The position numbers and the translations under genes were made by a program. A stretch of DNA of 64,000 nt from Calendula officinalis (Eukaryota; Streptophyta; Magnoliopsida; Asterales; Asteraceae), in NCBI GenBank assembly GCA_963853835.1, contig OY970822.1:49006404-49070403 (forward strand), in the 5' to 3' direction. Shown here one piece after another: positions 1 to 11,917 of the stretch. The stretch's first letter is position 1. Every line of letters starts with the position of its first letter. The notes under the pieces are model-generated. The model was not told the DNA's origin, searched no databases, and was given only the letters and a program-made list of their open reading frames with translations.

Positions 1-1917
1 ATGTGATACATATACAAGTCTTGAGTTTTTGTTGCATAGGAGTGTAGCATGTTTAACTTGTGCTTGTTAAGTTTCCTCCTAACACTGCAATGAATTTAAT
101 TACGGTCCAACTTAAATTTATTTTTACAGAATGTGTTCAACTTGAAATTTTCCAAAAGCATTCAAAGAAAATACAAATCTCACTTATAAATCACAGTTGC
201 AAACCCAAATTAAACCATCCAAAAATTGAACACATTCTAGCTCGTTTAACTTAAGGTCGAGATTGGATATTTTACGAGTTTGAGTCGAGCTCGAACAATA
301 ACTACTGCTCGATTAGTTTCATGACTTTAGCATACATATATAATACTCAACTCTACTTGCTCGTTTAATTATATGAGTCGGGCGAGCCAATTTACATAAG
401 GGTTTTGTGTTTTAATATACAAAATAAATGTTAGTCGTGAGATTTGAACCCTAGGCTTCATGTATAAACTATTAAGCTTTACCAACTTATTTCAAGTTCT
501 TTGATAATATTTGATATCATATATGTACATACATTGGTAAATGTTGTTTTGACCGAGTTTATTCGAGTGGAGCTTATCGAGCTCAAACTCATAAACGAGC
601 TTATCGAGTTAGAATAATAGTTTTTTTAAAAACTATTAAATCACTACATGATCAAATGTGTTTGGGCCAGAACCCGAAAGTGGCCCACCTGAATTTGGGG
701 CTGCAGCAAATGGTGAAAGAAACATAATTCTTGGTAAAAAGATATACTTTATGTAAGTATATTCTATAATTACCTAACTAAACTGTTACCTCTTTTTTGA
801 ATTAAGGTTTTTGTTACACCTTCGGATTCTATTGCTACCTAAAGCAGTTTAATCCACACCCTATTTTTTCTTCGTGTATATATAGAGTACTTTTTTTTCA
901 TCCAGTATAATTAAGTGGTGATTTCAACCCGTTTATTTGATAATTGGTCAATTGGGTTCTATTTTGTCTTAACCGGCCAAATTTAAAAGGTTTGTCCAAA
1001 AGGACAATAGGTCATACAGGTTGGAAGTTGTCTAAAGTCTATTTTTAACGCATACTATATTTTTGTGAGCTATATGAGGACTCATTTTACCTCTTAAAGA
1101 TATTGAAGGTAAAAAAATCCTCATTTTGGTAAAATGTAACCGAAAACAGTTTTGCCCCATCGAAAGGCGAAATGTAACCCAATAGTACTTTTTCTTGACC
1201 AGAGTGTAACCTTTCACTTTCTTAAAATGGTAAGAAAATCATCATTTTGCTTGCAAAAATAAAAATAAGAAATCAACATCTATAATTATTTAGTCCCTCA
1301 AATGGATTCTTTTTAAACTTCAGCCTCTTTTTATGCGTTCGCCCTTTACATTATCAAAATTGTTTCTCTAAGTATAATTAAGACATTAATCGCTTATAAA
1401 CACAACTGACTTGGCCACACACATGAGAGAAGGCCCGTTTCAACCCAAACTTGTTTTGACCTTTTAACATTCAGATAGAACATATATTATTATATTTTTC
1501 TTTCTGCTACATAAGAATATGCATTGCACGTTTATTTTTTTGAGGTATCTATCATATACACTATTTTTTTTAGCGATACTTCTAAAATTTTGAGGGGTAG
1601 CCCGACACGGTAGGTCATCCCCTATTTGTGGTGAAGAAAGTTTTAGAGTAGGTAACCTTTTTAATTTCTTTGCAATCTAATTAAATTAGTACATTATTTT
1701 AATTTTGTTAATAGGTTCGGATCATAATCGTGAGAAAGATGGCATTTACTTGGTCATGAATTTTCGCTTATAAAAAACAAGGAAATCTTAATGATTGAAA
1801 GCTTGCGACAGTTGAAGATATTGTTAAAACAATATTGGGCCACTTTTGGTCGTACTCGTATGATTATTAGGTATTTAGGAAATTAATCGGTAATTAGTTG
1901 TAATTATATATTATATA
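1..1917. other. AT-rich intergenic DNA, no gene seen
   Basis: No reading frame here looks like a gene. Bases 245 to 620 repeat short words built on CGAGCTC and GAGCTTATCGAG in both orientations, as in old hAT-like repeats, but no paired ends or target duplication could be fixed. A SINE-like remnant inside it is listed separately. The rest is simple AT-rich sequence. Confidence 0.5.
439..493 (-). repeat. Remnant of a tRNA-derived SINE (A and B box pair)
   Basis: On the minus strand a sequence like a pol III A box (GAAATAAGTTGG, 482 to 493) is followed after 30 bases by a good B box (GGGTTCAAATCTC, 439 to 451). That order and spacing fit a tRNA-like SINE head. No acceptor-stem pairing or target duplication was found, so this is a decayed SINE rather than a tRNA gene. 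The A box is weak. Confidence 0.35.
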
Positions 1918-2160
1918 CTAGGTAGTTGGAGGGCCGTGATAATCACGGCCCATAAAAACCGATTCAAAAGATAACTTTAATAACATAGGAAGTAGCGCAT
2001 GTAGCATTGCTTTTGAAACATCACAAATTCAAGTTAAAAGGGATATTAAAGTTGGACGATACTTCCCTAGACACAATTGGGATTTGTTCTATGGAAGCAA
2101 GTGTATCACACGAACAAAGATCATAATATGTTAACATGTTAAATTTATACTGTATAATGA
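1918..2160 (-). mobile_element. Candidate 243-bp mini-Helitron
   Basis: Read on the minus strand, a perfect hairpin (arms GGGCCGTGAT and ATCACGGCCC, 1931 to 1951) is followed 13 bases later by CTAG and then T, the pattern of a Helitron 3' end. A TC preceded by A lies at 2159 to 2160 and starts an AT-rich sequence like Helitron 5' ends. The two ends would give an insertion between A and T. The 3' end is convincing; the 5' end is a guess because TC is common. Confidence 0.5.
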
Positions 2161-2433
2161 TAAGCATCATTAAAAATTGATTGATCTAAATCTTTTTAAA
2201 CCATATTCTAATAACTCAATTAGGCAAAACTTTGTAAAATAACTAACTAAACAATCACAAATGTAAATAACCCTTTGTTTTTAAAATATTTTTAGTTGAA
2301 GTAGAAAAACTGAACTGTTTGCATGTTAACCCAGCCCCCGGTCCAACCCAATGTAACTTGAACTTAAAAGGATACCATTTTTAACATATTTACATAACCT
2401 TTTGTGTCAAATATATTAACAAATTTACATAAT

Positions 2434-2517
2434 GAATAAGGATAAAAAAAGAAGCATCCTTATTTGAAGAAGTTGAAGAAGTAATGCATTTTCGTAAAAT
2501 ATACATATATGTATATA

Positions 2518-2583
<66 letters not shown>

Positions 2584-2940
2584 AATACGATATGTTCATA
2601 TCATAGATATACATATGTTCATATTTTGTATCCTATATATGTATATATATACACATATAAATACGATATGCATATGCATTTTCGTAAATGAAAATGCAAG
2701 TTCTGATTGAAAATGCAAGTTACGACTGAAAATGCAAAATACGTAAATTGCATGTGTATATATATGTGTATATATACATATATATAGGGTATAAATATGA
2801 ACATATGTATATCTATGGTATGAATATGTATGTATATATACATATATGTATGTATATGTATACATATATGTATATTTTACGAAAATGCATTACTTCTTCA
2901 ACTTCTTCAAATAAGGACCTTTTTCTATTTATCCATACCC
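2434..2940. mobile_element. Mutator-type foldback MITE with 10-bp target duplication
   Basis: Both halves are near mirror images: the left arm word TTGAAGAAGTTGAAGAAGTA returns as its complement near 2890 to 2910, and arms of roughly 200 bases pair with interruptions, including a shared ATGCATTTTCGTAAAAT word. The element is flanked by identical 10-bp repeats TTTACATAAT (2424 to 2433 and 2941 to 2950). Long inverted repeats with a 9 to 11 bp duplication are typical of Mutator-like elements. A TA dinucleotide run (about 2520 to 2574) expands the left arm. There is no coding capacity. Confidence 0.75.
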
Positions 2941-3117
2941 TTTACATAATAGCATGAACTCGTAAACCAAAACTTTTGATATCCTTCCAAACAATACCAA
3001 TTAATTTCACCACATTAGGGTAGTAGTAAAACATCATTACTTAAACTGTAAGTTCCTCATTTCCTCCTAATACCTTCTATATTAAGACACTTTATTGCCA
3101 CAAATGAGAAAAAAAAA

Positions 3118-3377
3118 CCTTCTTCTTTGAAGACTCTTTTGAAGCAATTACCAACACCTGTATACAGTTTCTTTTAACTGATTACTTATTACCAACACAT
3201 GTATACAGTTTCTTTTAACTGATTACTTTTTAATAATTCTGCTTGATATTCTAGTAAAATTTTTACTCTTTCAATTGGTTATGCTGCACTTGTCGATATT
3301 ATAGCTGCTACGCCTCCCATTACTAAATCAGAAGCAAATCTCTCTGACTTTGTTGTCATTTCAAATGCTTTTTCGGG
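3118..3377 (-). pseudogene. ADP/ATP carrier fragment (ER-ANT1-like), broken
   Basis: The minus strand from the ATG at 3359 reads MTTKSERFASDLVMGG, then VAAIIST, then PIERVKILLEYQAE, which matches the N-terminal part of plant adenine nucleotide carriers (first helix and the PxxRxK signature of the mitochondrial carrier family). A TAA stop replaces the residue just before PIERV. After QLKETVY a 41-bp tandem duplication shifts the frame; beyond it the reading resumes as TGVGNCFKRVFKEEG and then stops at a T-rich tract. A splice-acceptor-like TTTCTGCAG lies just upstream of the ATG. Only about 80 of the usual 300 residues are present. The product would be a membrane nucleotide exchanger; this copy cannot make one. 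The subtype (ER-ANT1 rather than mitochondrial AAC) is inference from the MTTKSERF start. Confidence 0.75.
3147..3228. repeat. 41-bp tandem duplication inside the carrier pseudogene
   Basis: Two adjacent 41-base units (3147 to 3187 and 3188 to 3228) differ at one position (CACCTG against CACATG). As 41 is not a multiple of three, the second unit breaks the carrier frame. Confidence 0.85.
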
Positions 3378-6300
3378 CCTGCAGAAATCACACGCATAAA
3401 AATTACACCTTTCGGACCTGTCTTGACTTGTTCTAAAAGTTGCCTGCTTGACCCGCCCATTTTGTCAACTCTAGTTTGAGCATTGTGTATCTTCCTTCAA
3501 ATGTATGCAGTCATGCATGATTTTATAGACTAACGTATTATATCCTATATCAAACTGTTCCAGCCCATTATCTTGTTCATTTGATACATTGTTCGATACA
3601 GAAGGATTCATATCATAAACCATAATAGTATCTCACATGTTATTGTCCCAAATTCATGCAACAGTTAGGCTCCTATGTATACTCAAAGCTAACAACCACC
3701 AGTCAAACAGAACATGTTAAAACCCAACAAGAAATCAAAATTATCAGGTAAAAATGAAAAATTAAGGAAAAAACTGGGGCAATCAATTAGCTATATAAAG
3801 CCCTCAAAAGACAAAAACACATCACTAATAAACGATGCACGTAACTAATTAATTCTTAGTAATTAAAAAAGAAGATTTGATGTTGCAAAATTTACCCAAA
3901 AAATGAAGGATTCACGATCGTCTGTTGAAGGCTATCCTTCTTCTCTATGTAGTTCCATAAGTTGTGTTTGATATGCACAATTTCTTTTATAATATTCATT
4001 TTATATGAGATATTTTTAAAAGTGATTATGTTGTTATTTACATTTTAAGTAAAATTACCTATTTATGCAACCTCTTTAGCCACCTTTATCCAGGATCGAG
4101 CATGTGTTGCTACTTTATTCGTTGTTAGTTGCAACTGTGCCAATCACATGAAATTAAAATACAGTATACTTGGATAGGTTGACAAGTGAATATGTAAATA
4201 TAAGTACGTCAACATCATAAGGAGGAACCCATTCAACCTCTGCAACACATTACCTTGATACATAAAACAAAACCACAAATAAAATAAAAAAGTCCAACGA
4301 ATAGGAATAAAGGGTAAATGGTTACTAATGATTACCAACCCATCCTGATCCCAGTTTCTAAGGTCCAAAATTTTCTCCGGCTCTCAACCTGCATACATTC
4401 TTTATCCTATAAAAAATGAAATAGAAGAAGAAAAAACTATAACTATAGACAAGGGAAAATCATCCATCAGGAAGCGCCTTGCAACTGCAGGAAAAAAGAA
4501 AGGATGATTAGGTTAAAAATGTTGCGAATTTTCAGTTATAAACAGCATATAACGAAACGTACTATGTGACTTCCACTTCAGAAGCCTAATCAGCTACAGA
4601 TCCTGTTGTAGGGTCAACTGTATTTACCATTCCCATTGATGTAGTTTCCTTCCCAAACTGGAAAATAAAGTTGGACATTTTACCTCACCAGGACCTCTAC
4701 CACTCTTGTGGATCACTCAAGTATATGCCCCACAGATCAGCATCGCAAATCCATCATTTCCTATTCTAATTAGAAAAGGTGTTGCTTTGATAAACTGAAA
4801 TGCATACATCACCATATCATATATATTCAATTAATTAGTGACAAGTAAGAAAAAATCAATGGCAACTTTGCTCTTTTCGTATGTTTTGGATTAAAAATAA
4901 AAGTACGGGTCACATAAAAGATAAAACTTTTGAACGAGATAAATCATACCCATTCATATTTCCACTACTGCAAACGATTCAACCTGTTTTCATATTAACA
5001 AGTGTTGCAAGATTTTTCCCATGTTGCATTTTATGTTGACAAATATCACACTTTTTCTACAAATTCTGATCCCGATAATGTCAAAAATGCTACTCTTGCT
5101 TCACCGGCTATGGCTTTTGCCAAATTGGATGACAATGTCCCTGAAATCTCGATATCAAATGAAATTTACATACCTTCTGTTTGTAGAACACCTGAATTTC
5201 TTTAATGAAGGTTTGTAGAACACATGAACACGTGAAATCTTTTTCTCAATCACCGCTCTAAAATGTGATATCTTTATATCAACAAACGGAACTGAAAAGC
5301 ATATGTATAAAAATCACCTTTCGACAAATTAATTAATACAAATACAATCGAGTACTGCATTTAAGAAATTGAAACCCTAGCAAACTAATAACAATTTTTA
5401 GGCGTATGGATAAATTAGCTTCCCTTTAAGACCTTGTAATCTGGAGACCGAGCAAACCTAATTCCAATCAAACCTAATTCCTGAAATCAGTAAACAGAAA
5501 ATTAGAGAGAGGGAAAGGGAAAGAGATACCTTTACAAATTACAGACTCAACCGGAGAGAGCTTCGTGTAAGAAGATGAACGCGTAGACAGAGGAGATAGT
5601 TAGAGTGGCACGCTGAAGAGAAAAAAAAGAAGCAGTCGACGGCTGTATTTTTTAGCGGCGGAGGCGGTGGTGGATGATGGGCGGTAGTTTCTTATAAAGC
5701 AAAACATACAGAGGCGGTGGAGCAATTGAAAGCGGTTGTAGATGATGGCGGCAGCAAACTTCTTATTGGAGGAGACAAAGCAGGTCATCGACGTGGCCAT
5801 TACTTCCGTCTATTTGCTTATAGATAAATGATATTTAGTCATAACTGTTTTGTTTTTTTGGAAATGTTGATGCATAAGGTTTAGTTTTAAAGTAGTCTAA
5901 ACTCAAGTTGTTATATTAAAATGACATTACAGCTAGCAATATAGTTGGTTTACTAATACTATGTTTGTCTCAATCAGAATACTAGTATTATAAGAAAATG
6001 ATAGCCATTGGTACTTGCAACTTTATATCTATTTCTTGGAAAAACAATTGTCATTTCGGGTCAATCACCGTTTGGGTCCAACCAGTCGGAACTACGGGCC
6101 AGGGTTGGGACTTGGGGTGAGACATTTCAGGACCAGTTAGGCATTATCAGTTCGTAGGCCCTTGTTTAGGAACGAACGGGTCAAAGTTAGTTAAGAAAGA
6201 CAGGTAAATATGTCGACACGAGTTGATTTTTTTTTTACTTCCGTTGCTACATCTAGTTGTAGCTATTACTAGTAACCTGTTGGTGTTATCTTTAGCAACT

Positions 6301-8238
6301 TCTAAATCGGATTGTCGGGTCGAGTTAGGACCCTTATCAAGTGGTCGGGTTACACCTAATTTAAAAAATATCATAACTTGAAACCTGACATGATAAGGAT
6401 TTGGGTTGGTCGGGTTACACCTAAGTTAAAATTTTTGGTAAAAATAAAAAAATATTTAATAAATTAAAATGTATAGGTTTTGATTTAACACTTGTAATTA
6501 ATTGGTTTTTACTGATATATAGTTATTAATGTTCTAAATCATTTTTATAATGGTAAAGTTTCTTAAATTTTAAAGGAAAAAATATCTTTAAACTTCATTT
6601 GGGTCTAATGGAGTCAACCTCAAACTTGATAAATGTATGTGATCCTAACCTGATACCCGAACCGATAAGGAGTCGGCTTAGTCGGGCTGGATTAGAAAAA
6701 TATGATATCAACATAAGACTTGAACAGACCTAACTTGACTAACATAATCGGGTTTAGGTCGGGTGCTATTGTTATAGCAGGCTTGAGATCACGTCTCTTT
6801 AATCTTGTTCATATTCTTCGACTTTTTTAAGTAATTAAGAAGCTTATTCTCATTAGTATGTATAATTATCAAAATTAAAGTATAAAGATATACTATTAAC
6901 AATATGTAGTATTAGAAATTTACAAGGCAAAACAAAAACAAATTAACGAAAAGGGTTGATCCCATCGACTTATAAAGAATCAGCGAACTTAAATACAAGT
7001 TTACATTGCCGGCTCCATCACTGGCATCCACAGTTTGACACCACTCATTTATATATTTTTCTTATAATTTATATGTCTTTTTTATTAATATTTTTGTGAC
7101 TTTCCGAAAGATAAATTTAAATATTCATATATATTTAATTTTGTTGGCTTTGAGATTTTTCTTTTAAAAACTCAACTAGATTTATTAACTGAAAATTGAC
7201 GTGTATTAACTTTTAAAATGTAAAATCATTTATTAATTTAAAGGTAAAGTTGTGAAGGTTCTTTGTGTATATCCTTTTTAGGGGAAAAATGACTCAGTCA
7301 GTGAAAATACTAGTTATTACCTATCGTACCATTTCGTCAACGGTTCATGATTTAATTTTTTTATGAATAATTTTTTTATTATATATAAAATGTAGTGTTA
7401 ATTTATAAATGTTATATGTATTTTTACAAATCTGTCGCAAGGTGCAAACATATGTTCATCGTATAAAATGAAGTACATGGTGACATTGCAATTCCTCTGC
7501 GCATCCATGTTTGAATATATTAAAGTATTTCTAATTAAATGGGTTAAATCACATGTCTATTATATCATAGTGTCTATTATATCATAGTATTATATGAGAA
7601 AGTATAATAATTGGTTGTCATCTATTAAATTATATGCCTTTTTTCAGTTTGCTAATACATAATTCAAACCCCATATATTATTCGAAAAACGTCTAAACGA
7701 AATTTAAATCAATGGTTTCATTAAAGAAAGAGACTTCACATTTGTTTCTTCCACTCTTGATAAAGCAATATGGACCATGCTTTGCTAGTAATTGTAGTTT
7801 TATGATTTTTATCACAAGGAATTTGGTGGATAATCATGTCATTAAACTTGTTAATTTGTCAAGCTAAATGGGTCATTATGTATTAATTTTTTTTAAAGGG
7901 AAATAATGATAGTATATAATTAAATAGATTAGCAAAAAACTAGCCAAATGCAATATCACCAATTAAGGGCAATCAACTGATAAGATGCATATAACGAGTT
8001 ACAACTTAACCAAAAACTATCCCGACACCTAAAACGTAGCCCGTGAGAACCTCAAACCAAACAAATATCAAAGTAATTTTTGATTTCATTGGTTTTAAGA
8101 TAAAAAATTATAATCAGGGTTAAATTAGATAATTAGCGGAGTATGAGTTCCATACATTATTAATAAAGCGAGGTTAATTATGCTTAAAAATAAAGTAAAG
8201 GTAAAATGATTATTTCACTATATTAAAAGAGATAGTTA
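3378..8238. other. Intergenic DNA without recognisable genes
   Basis: No gene could be supported. An open frame at 5002 to 5205 (plus, 67 codons, beginning MLQDFSHVAFYVDKYH) has fairly even composition but no family I recognise and no clear splice context. A minus-strand frame at 5600 to 5800 (66 codons) is rich in Leu, Phe and Arg and looks accidental. Bases 6050 to 6780 hold repeated TCGGGTTACACCTAA-type words, probably an old repeat. The remainder is AT-rich and featureless. Confidence 0.45.
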
Positions 8239-8548
8239 GAGGGAGGGGTGTGGTGGCGAGCCACCCCCTCGCCACTTGCCACCTAAGCAATATTCTTTCC
8301 GCCACCATACCTCACGTTACGTGAGTGAATGCATTTGTGGGTGGTTCGCGGATGAGAGAGGAGAGAGAGTGGATTTTTAAGGGTATTTTGTGAGTTAGAG
8401 GTATTTAAGTGAGTCCCAAAAGAGTATTATTGGTTAGTGATGGTAGAGGGGGTATTTGGAGTTTTGAATATGAAATGTGAAATAGTGATGTGGCGCATAG
8501 GTGGCGCGGAGGTGGCACTCCGACTTGGTGTGACCACACCTGATGCTC
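8239..8548. mobile_element. Tourist-like (PIF/Harbinger) MITE
   Basis: A 310-bp block is flanked by TTA on both sides (8236 to 8238 and 8549 to 8551), the target of PIF/Harbinger elements. Its ends are imperfect inverted repeats: GAGGGAGGGGTGTGG on the left and, complemented, GAGCATCAGGTGTGG on the right (11 of 15 match). The interior is GC-richer than the surroundings and encodes nothing convincing; an open frame across its right half is not conserved coding. Confidence 0.7.
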
Positions 8549-8660
8549 TTAGTGTGTGTGAGTTTCACTATCTTTTACCAAAAAAGCTAAATTATCAAAG
8601 TGTACAACTTATTTCAATACACCCACAAAGGGAAAGAGTTAGGATCCAGTGATAACTTAA

Positions 8661-9120
8661 AAATCGTTGAGAATTGCAATGACAATTCTTAACCAATCGT
8701 TTTAGAAATATTGGTTCATTATAAAATATACCGGATATTAATTTTTTCTTCATCAGGAGAAATTAGACCATCATCAGAAAATATGGATCATCATCGGAAA
8801 ATATTATATCATAATCAAGAAAATTTGAATCATTATCAGTCCTCACCAAAATTTAAGTCATCATTGATCTCAATTCATGAATAGGATCTAATGAGTACTC
8901 AAAATTAGTAAGGATTGCGAGGGCAATTGTCAACCAATCGTTTAAGAAATATTGGATCACTATTAAAAATATTAGATCTTCATTTTTTTATGAATAGAAA
9001 CCGGATCATTATTATGAAATATAGATCATCATCAAGAAATATTAGCCGATAATCATAAATATAGAATTCGCTAACAATCCTCATTTCTCATCAAATTTTA
9101 AGAACTCACCCGATCTTATT
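8661..9120. repeat. Diverged direct duplication of about 245 bp
   Basis: Two neighbouring segments (about 8661 to 8905 and 8906 to 9120) share words such as AACCAATCGTTT followed by AGAAATATTGG, and repeated GGATCATCATC/GAAATATT phrases. The copies are strongly diverged. No coding is seen. Confidence 0.5.
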
Positions 9121-9587
9121 ATATATGTGTGTTTTTTCTTCCTACTAAAACATTGGATAATTAAGAAGTAGATATCTAAGTAGCTCTTTGTTGAAAACTT
9201 TGTTTATCTTCGTTGGTTATTGTATCTTCTCAAATAAATAATATATAAGACTTGTACCAATCGTGATACAATTGATACCGTCAGTTTTTGTCGCATAAGC
9301 TGCTACAAAAACTAGTGAACTAATGTCAACATTACCTCTTATCTTCAGTTTTTGAACATCAATATTATAAAATATATACACAAACACAAAAATACCAAAT
9401 ACCATATAAAATACCTTGAGCGCCACATTTCCTCCGTCTCCAATCTTCATTCTTTCGCTAACCAATTAAAGAAACCAACGGGAAGGAAGTGACAAGGCAT
9501 GCCAATGGTTTGGCAAAACCAACGAAACCGATGAAGGATCCAATGGTTCCATTGGCATTAGTCTAACATCATCTATATATTTCTTAA
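9121..9587. other. Intergenic stretch with one unrecognised minus-strand frame
   Basis: A minus-strand open frame of 82 codons (9217 to 9465) begins MVSERMKIGDGGNVALKV and carries a hydrophobic stretch (VFYMVFGIFVFVYIF). I do not recognise it. It is short, near transposons and without clear splice partners, so a gene call is not justified. Confidence 0.3.
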
Positions 9588-11311
9588 CTAGGTTATGACC
9601 CGTGAAAAGCCACGGGTTACTGAAACTTTGTTGAACTTAATTGTTATATAATATAAATATGTTTGTTATATATAATTATATAATATAATAATTGTTAGTT
9701 GAGATTTTTTAATATGTGCCCCAGGCACATCATAAGAATGTTAAATGTCATTTGTGCCCCTGTATTTTATTATCCAAAATTTTTATTTTTCAATTATGAT
9801 AATGTTAAAATCAGTATAACATAAAAGTATTAATGACTCATATATATCATTTTACTCTAATTAAAGAAATTTTGGTCTATTAAACATTTATTATCATATG
9901 ACTATGAGGCTCGCATAGGGCTGTCAAAACTTGACACGACACGACAAAAATACACGAAACGAAACAAAATTGGGACGAAACTGAAATTTGAATTCGTGTT
10001 TGTGTCGTGTAAAACAAACACGAAGTCGTGTTCGTGTTCAGAGATTAACACGAAATTGACACGATAGTTATGATTTTGTCGTGTTTATCGTGTTTTTCGT
10101 GTTTTTCGTGTTTTTAACATGTAATAAGTAAGAAATTTGTTATTTATTTTGTGTTGTCATGTCTGTCGTGTTTATCGTTTTTTAATCGTGTCGTGTTCGT
10201 GTTAGTAAGAAGGATAAAATATTTGTGAGGGTACGAATATCAAACAATTTTATTTTGGCCTGTATAATTTGCCTTGAAGAAATCAATTCTCATGTTTTTC
10301 TGGATTAATTTCATATAATAGTAATGAAGTTTGAAAAGTGTTCCATCTAGACCACTCAAACTTTATTTTCATTTTATAATAATAATCAAGTTTCAAAATT
10401 ATTCCAATCATATGTATTTAACCTTTAATTACATGTTACCAAGTATTTTAATTTAATTCAAATACGAAAGCCTATTAATAATTCATAAAAAGCAATAAAA
10501 ATGAAAATAATATTAATTTCAAAATGAATTTAAAGTCTAAATACAAATAACAATCGAAATAAAACTTACCTTTTCAACTCGTTAGAGATATGAAACATAA
10601 GAATTCAATAGTAAACTGTAAATGTGTAGAAATTTTCACAATACATAATGAAATTATCTTGTCAATATGATACATGATCTCATCCCAATTCTATACCATC
10701 TTCCTTATTCCTTCTTCTATTTTTATTACATTTATTTGTATTTGTATTTGAATAAATCAATTAAAGTAAATGAATAAATTATTCTTTTTATTATTAATGG
10801 GCTTTTTAAATATTATCATGATAAATGACCTCAAATATTATGAATGAACTCAGAGAGAGAAAGAATAAATGTCGCAATAGCTATGATCGATTCAAATTGA
10901 GGGTAAAGTGACGGCTGTTTTTTATCATGCTGATTTTTTTTTTCAAATGTAGATACCGGATTTTAGGTAATTTAGGTTGACAATTCTTTGATTTAATGTG
11001 AAATTTAGTTGATAATTAATTTTTATTGGGAAAGTTATTAAATAGTATTATTACAATATATTGCAGTAATCAAGAAAACAAATATAATTTCTTGAAGTCC
11101 GGATATTTTAGTTTTTTAAACCGGATTTGATATTAATTTGAATTTAGAATTTAAGATTAGTCAATTTAATTAATTTAATCACATTTATTTATTTAATAAA
11201 TCTATAGGCGGGGAAAAATTAGAGAAAAATTGTAGAGGCGCCACGTGTACAGCTAGTGTTCTATAAAAATGACATGTGATCATATAACCTTTGATTTATT
11301 ATAGTAGTAGA
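9588..11311 (-). mobile_element. Non-autonomous Helitron, complete, 1.72 kb
   Basis: On the minus strand the element begins TCTACTACTATAATAAATC (right end, 11311 downward), a standard plant Helitron 5' end, and finishes with a hairpin ACCCGTG-loop-CACGGGT (9598 to 9617) followed 10 to 11 bases later by CTAG (9588 to 9591). The host bases on the two sides are A and T, as expected for insertion into an AT dinucleotide without duplication. No Rep/helicase coding is present, so it must have moved in trans. Bases 9915 to 10215 contain many CGTGTT/AACACG words in both orientations, probably an older repeat inside it. Confidence 0.82.
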
Positions 11312-11727
11312 TACCGATCCAATCCATAGATACACCAAATCGATAGAGAGTTCGGTTCAATTAATGTCCGATCCATTTTCCAATACATTAATCCATAGAG
11401 ATGATATTATTTCATAACAAATCTTTATATTTATCTTCCTAATTATTTGATAATATAATATTTTTTAAATACATATCGTATGTAAAACGAAGGATTGTGC
11501 ATCAATGCATGATCCAACTATTATACATACACATGCATATAATTTATTTATACTCTCTTAGCCTGTAATAAACATGACAATGAAAGGTCGTTGTTAGTAG
11601 TCAAACCCACTTACATCCTTTGTTTATTATTCAACTTGCTAGAATATGATAAAAACGTCTTAATTATCAATGTGTGTATTATGTATTAATATCTACATGC
11701 ATATTAAACTATTAAGTAATTGCTATT

Positions 11728-11854
11728 TACCAAAACCCAAAGGTCTTTGGCCTAGCGGTATGATGTTTATCTCACAACCTTGATGTTAGGGGTTTAAGTC
11801 TCATCGTGAACATATGTGAAAATTAGATGTAAATTAGGATTTGCCATTAAAAAA
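11728..11854 (+). mobile_element. tRNA-derived SINE with 14-bp target duplication
   Basis: A perfect A box TGGCCTAGCGG (11748 to 11758) and a B box GGTTTAAGTCTC (11791 to 11802) lie 32 bases apart, followed by a short tail ending in CCATT and an A run. The unit is flanked by identical 14-bp repeats AAGTAATTGCTATT (11714 to 11727 and 11855 to 11868). Internal pol III promoter, A-rich tail and long target duplication together identify a SINE mobilised by LINE machinery. The exact duplication suggests a fairly recent insertion. Confidence 0.85.
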
Positions 11855-11917
11855 AAGTAATTGCTATTGAAAGAAAAAAACTCTATAAGCAACAAGCTTA
11901 TTTCTTTTAATGTTTTT

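Noticed and set aside
2509..2957. Overlapping Ile/Tyr-rich open frames
   Set aside because: Produced by TA dinucleotide and TATG-type repeats of the foldback element.
5002..5205. A real exon encoding MLQDFSHVAFYVDKYH...
   Set aside because: Composition is protein-like, but there is no family match I can name, an overlapping frame is equally long, and splice context is absent.
11748..11802. Functional tRNA gene
   Set aside because: A and B boxes are present but no acceptor stem or anticodon stem pairs; the flanking duplication shows a SINE. The same reasoning applies to 42666 to 42718 and 58033 to 58088.
11913..11917. TTTTT as a target duplication for the outer Copia element, matching TTTTT near 30987
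   Set aside because: Homopolymer; the 3' LTR would then end GG instead of CA. Not reliable.
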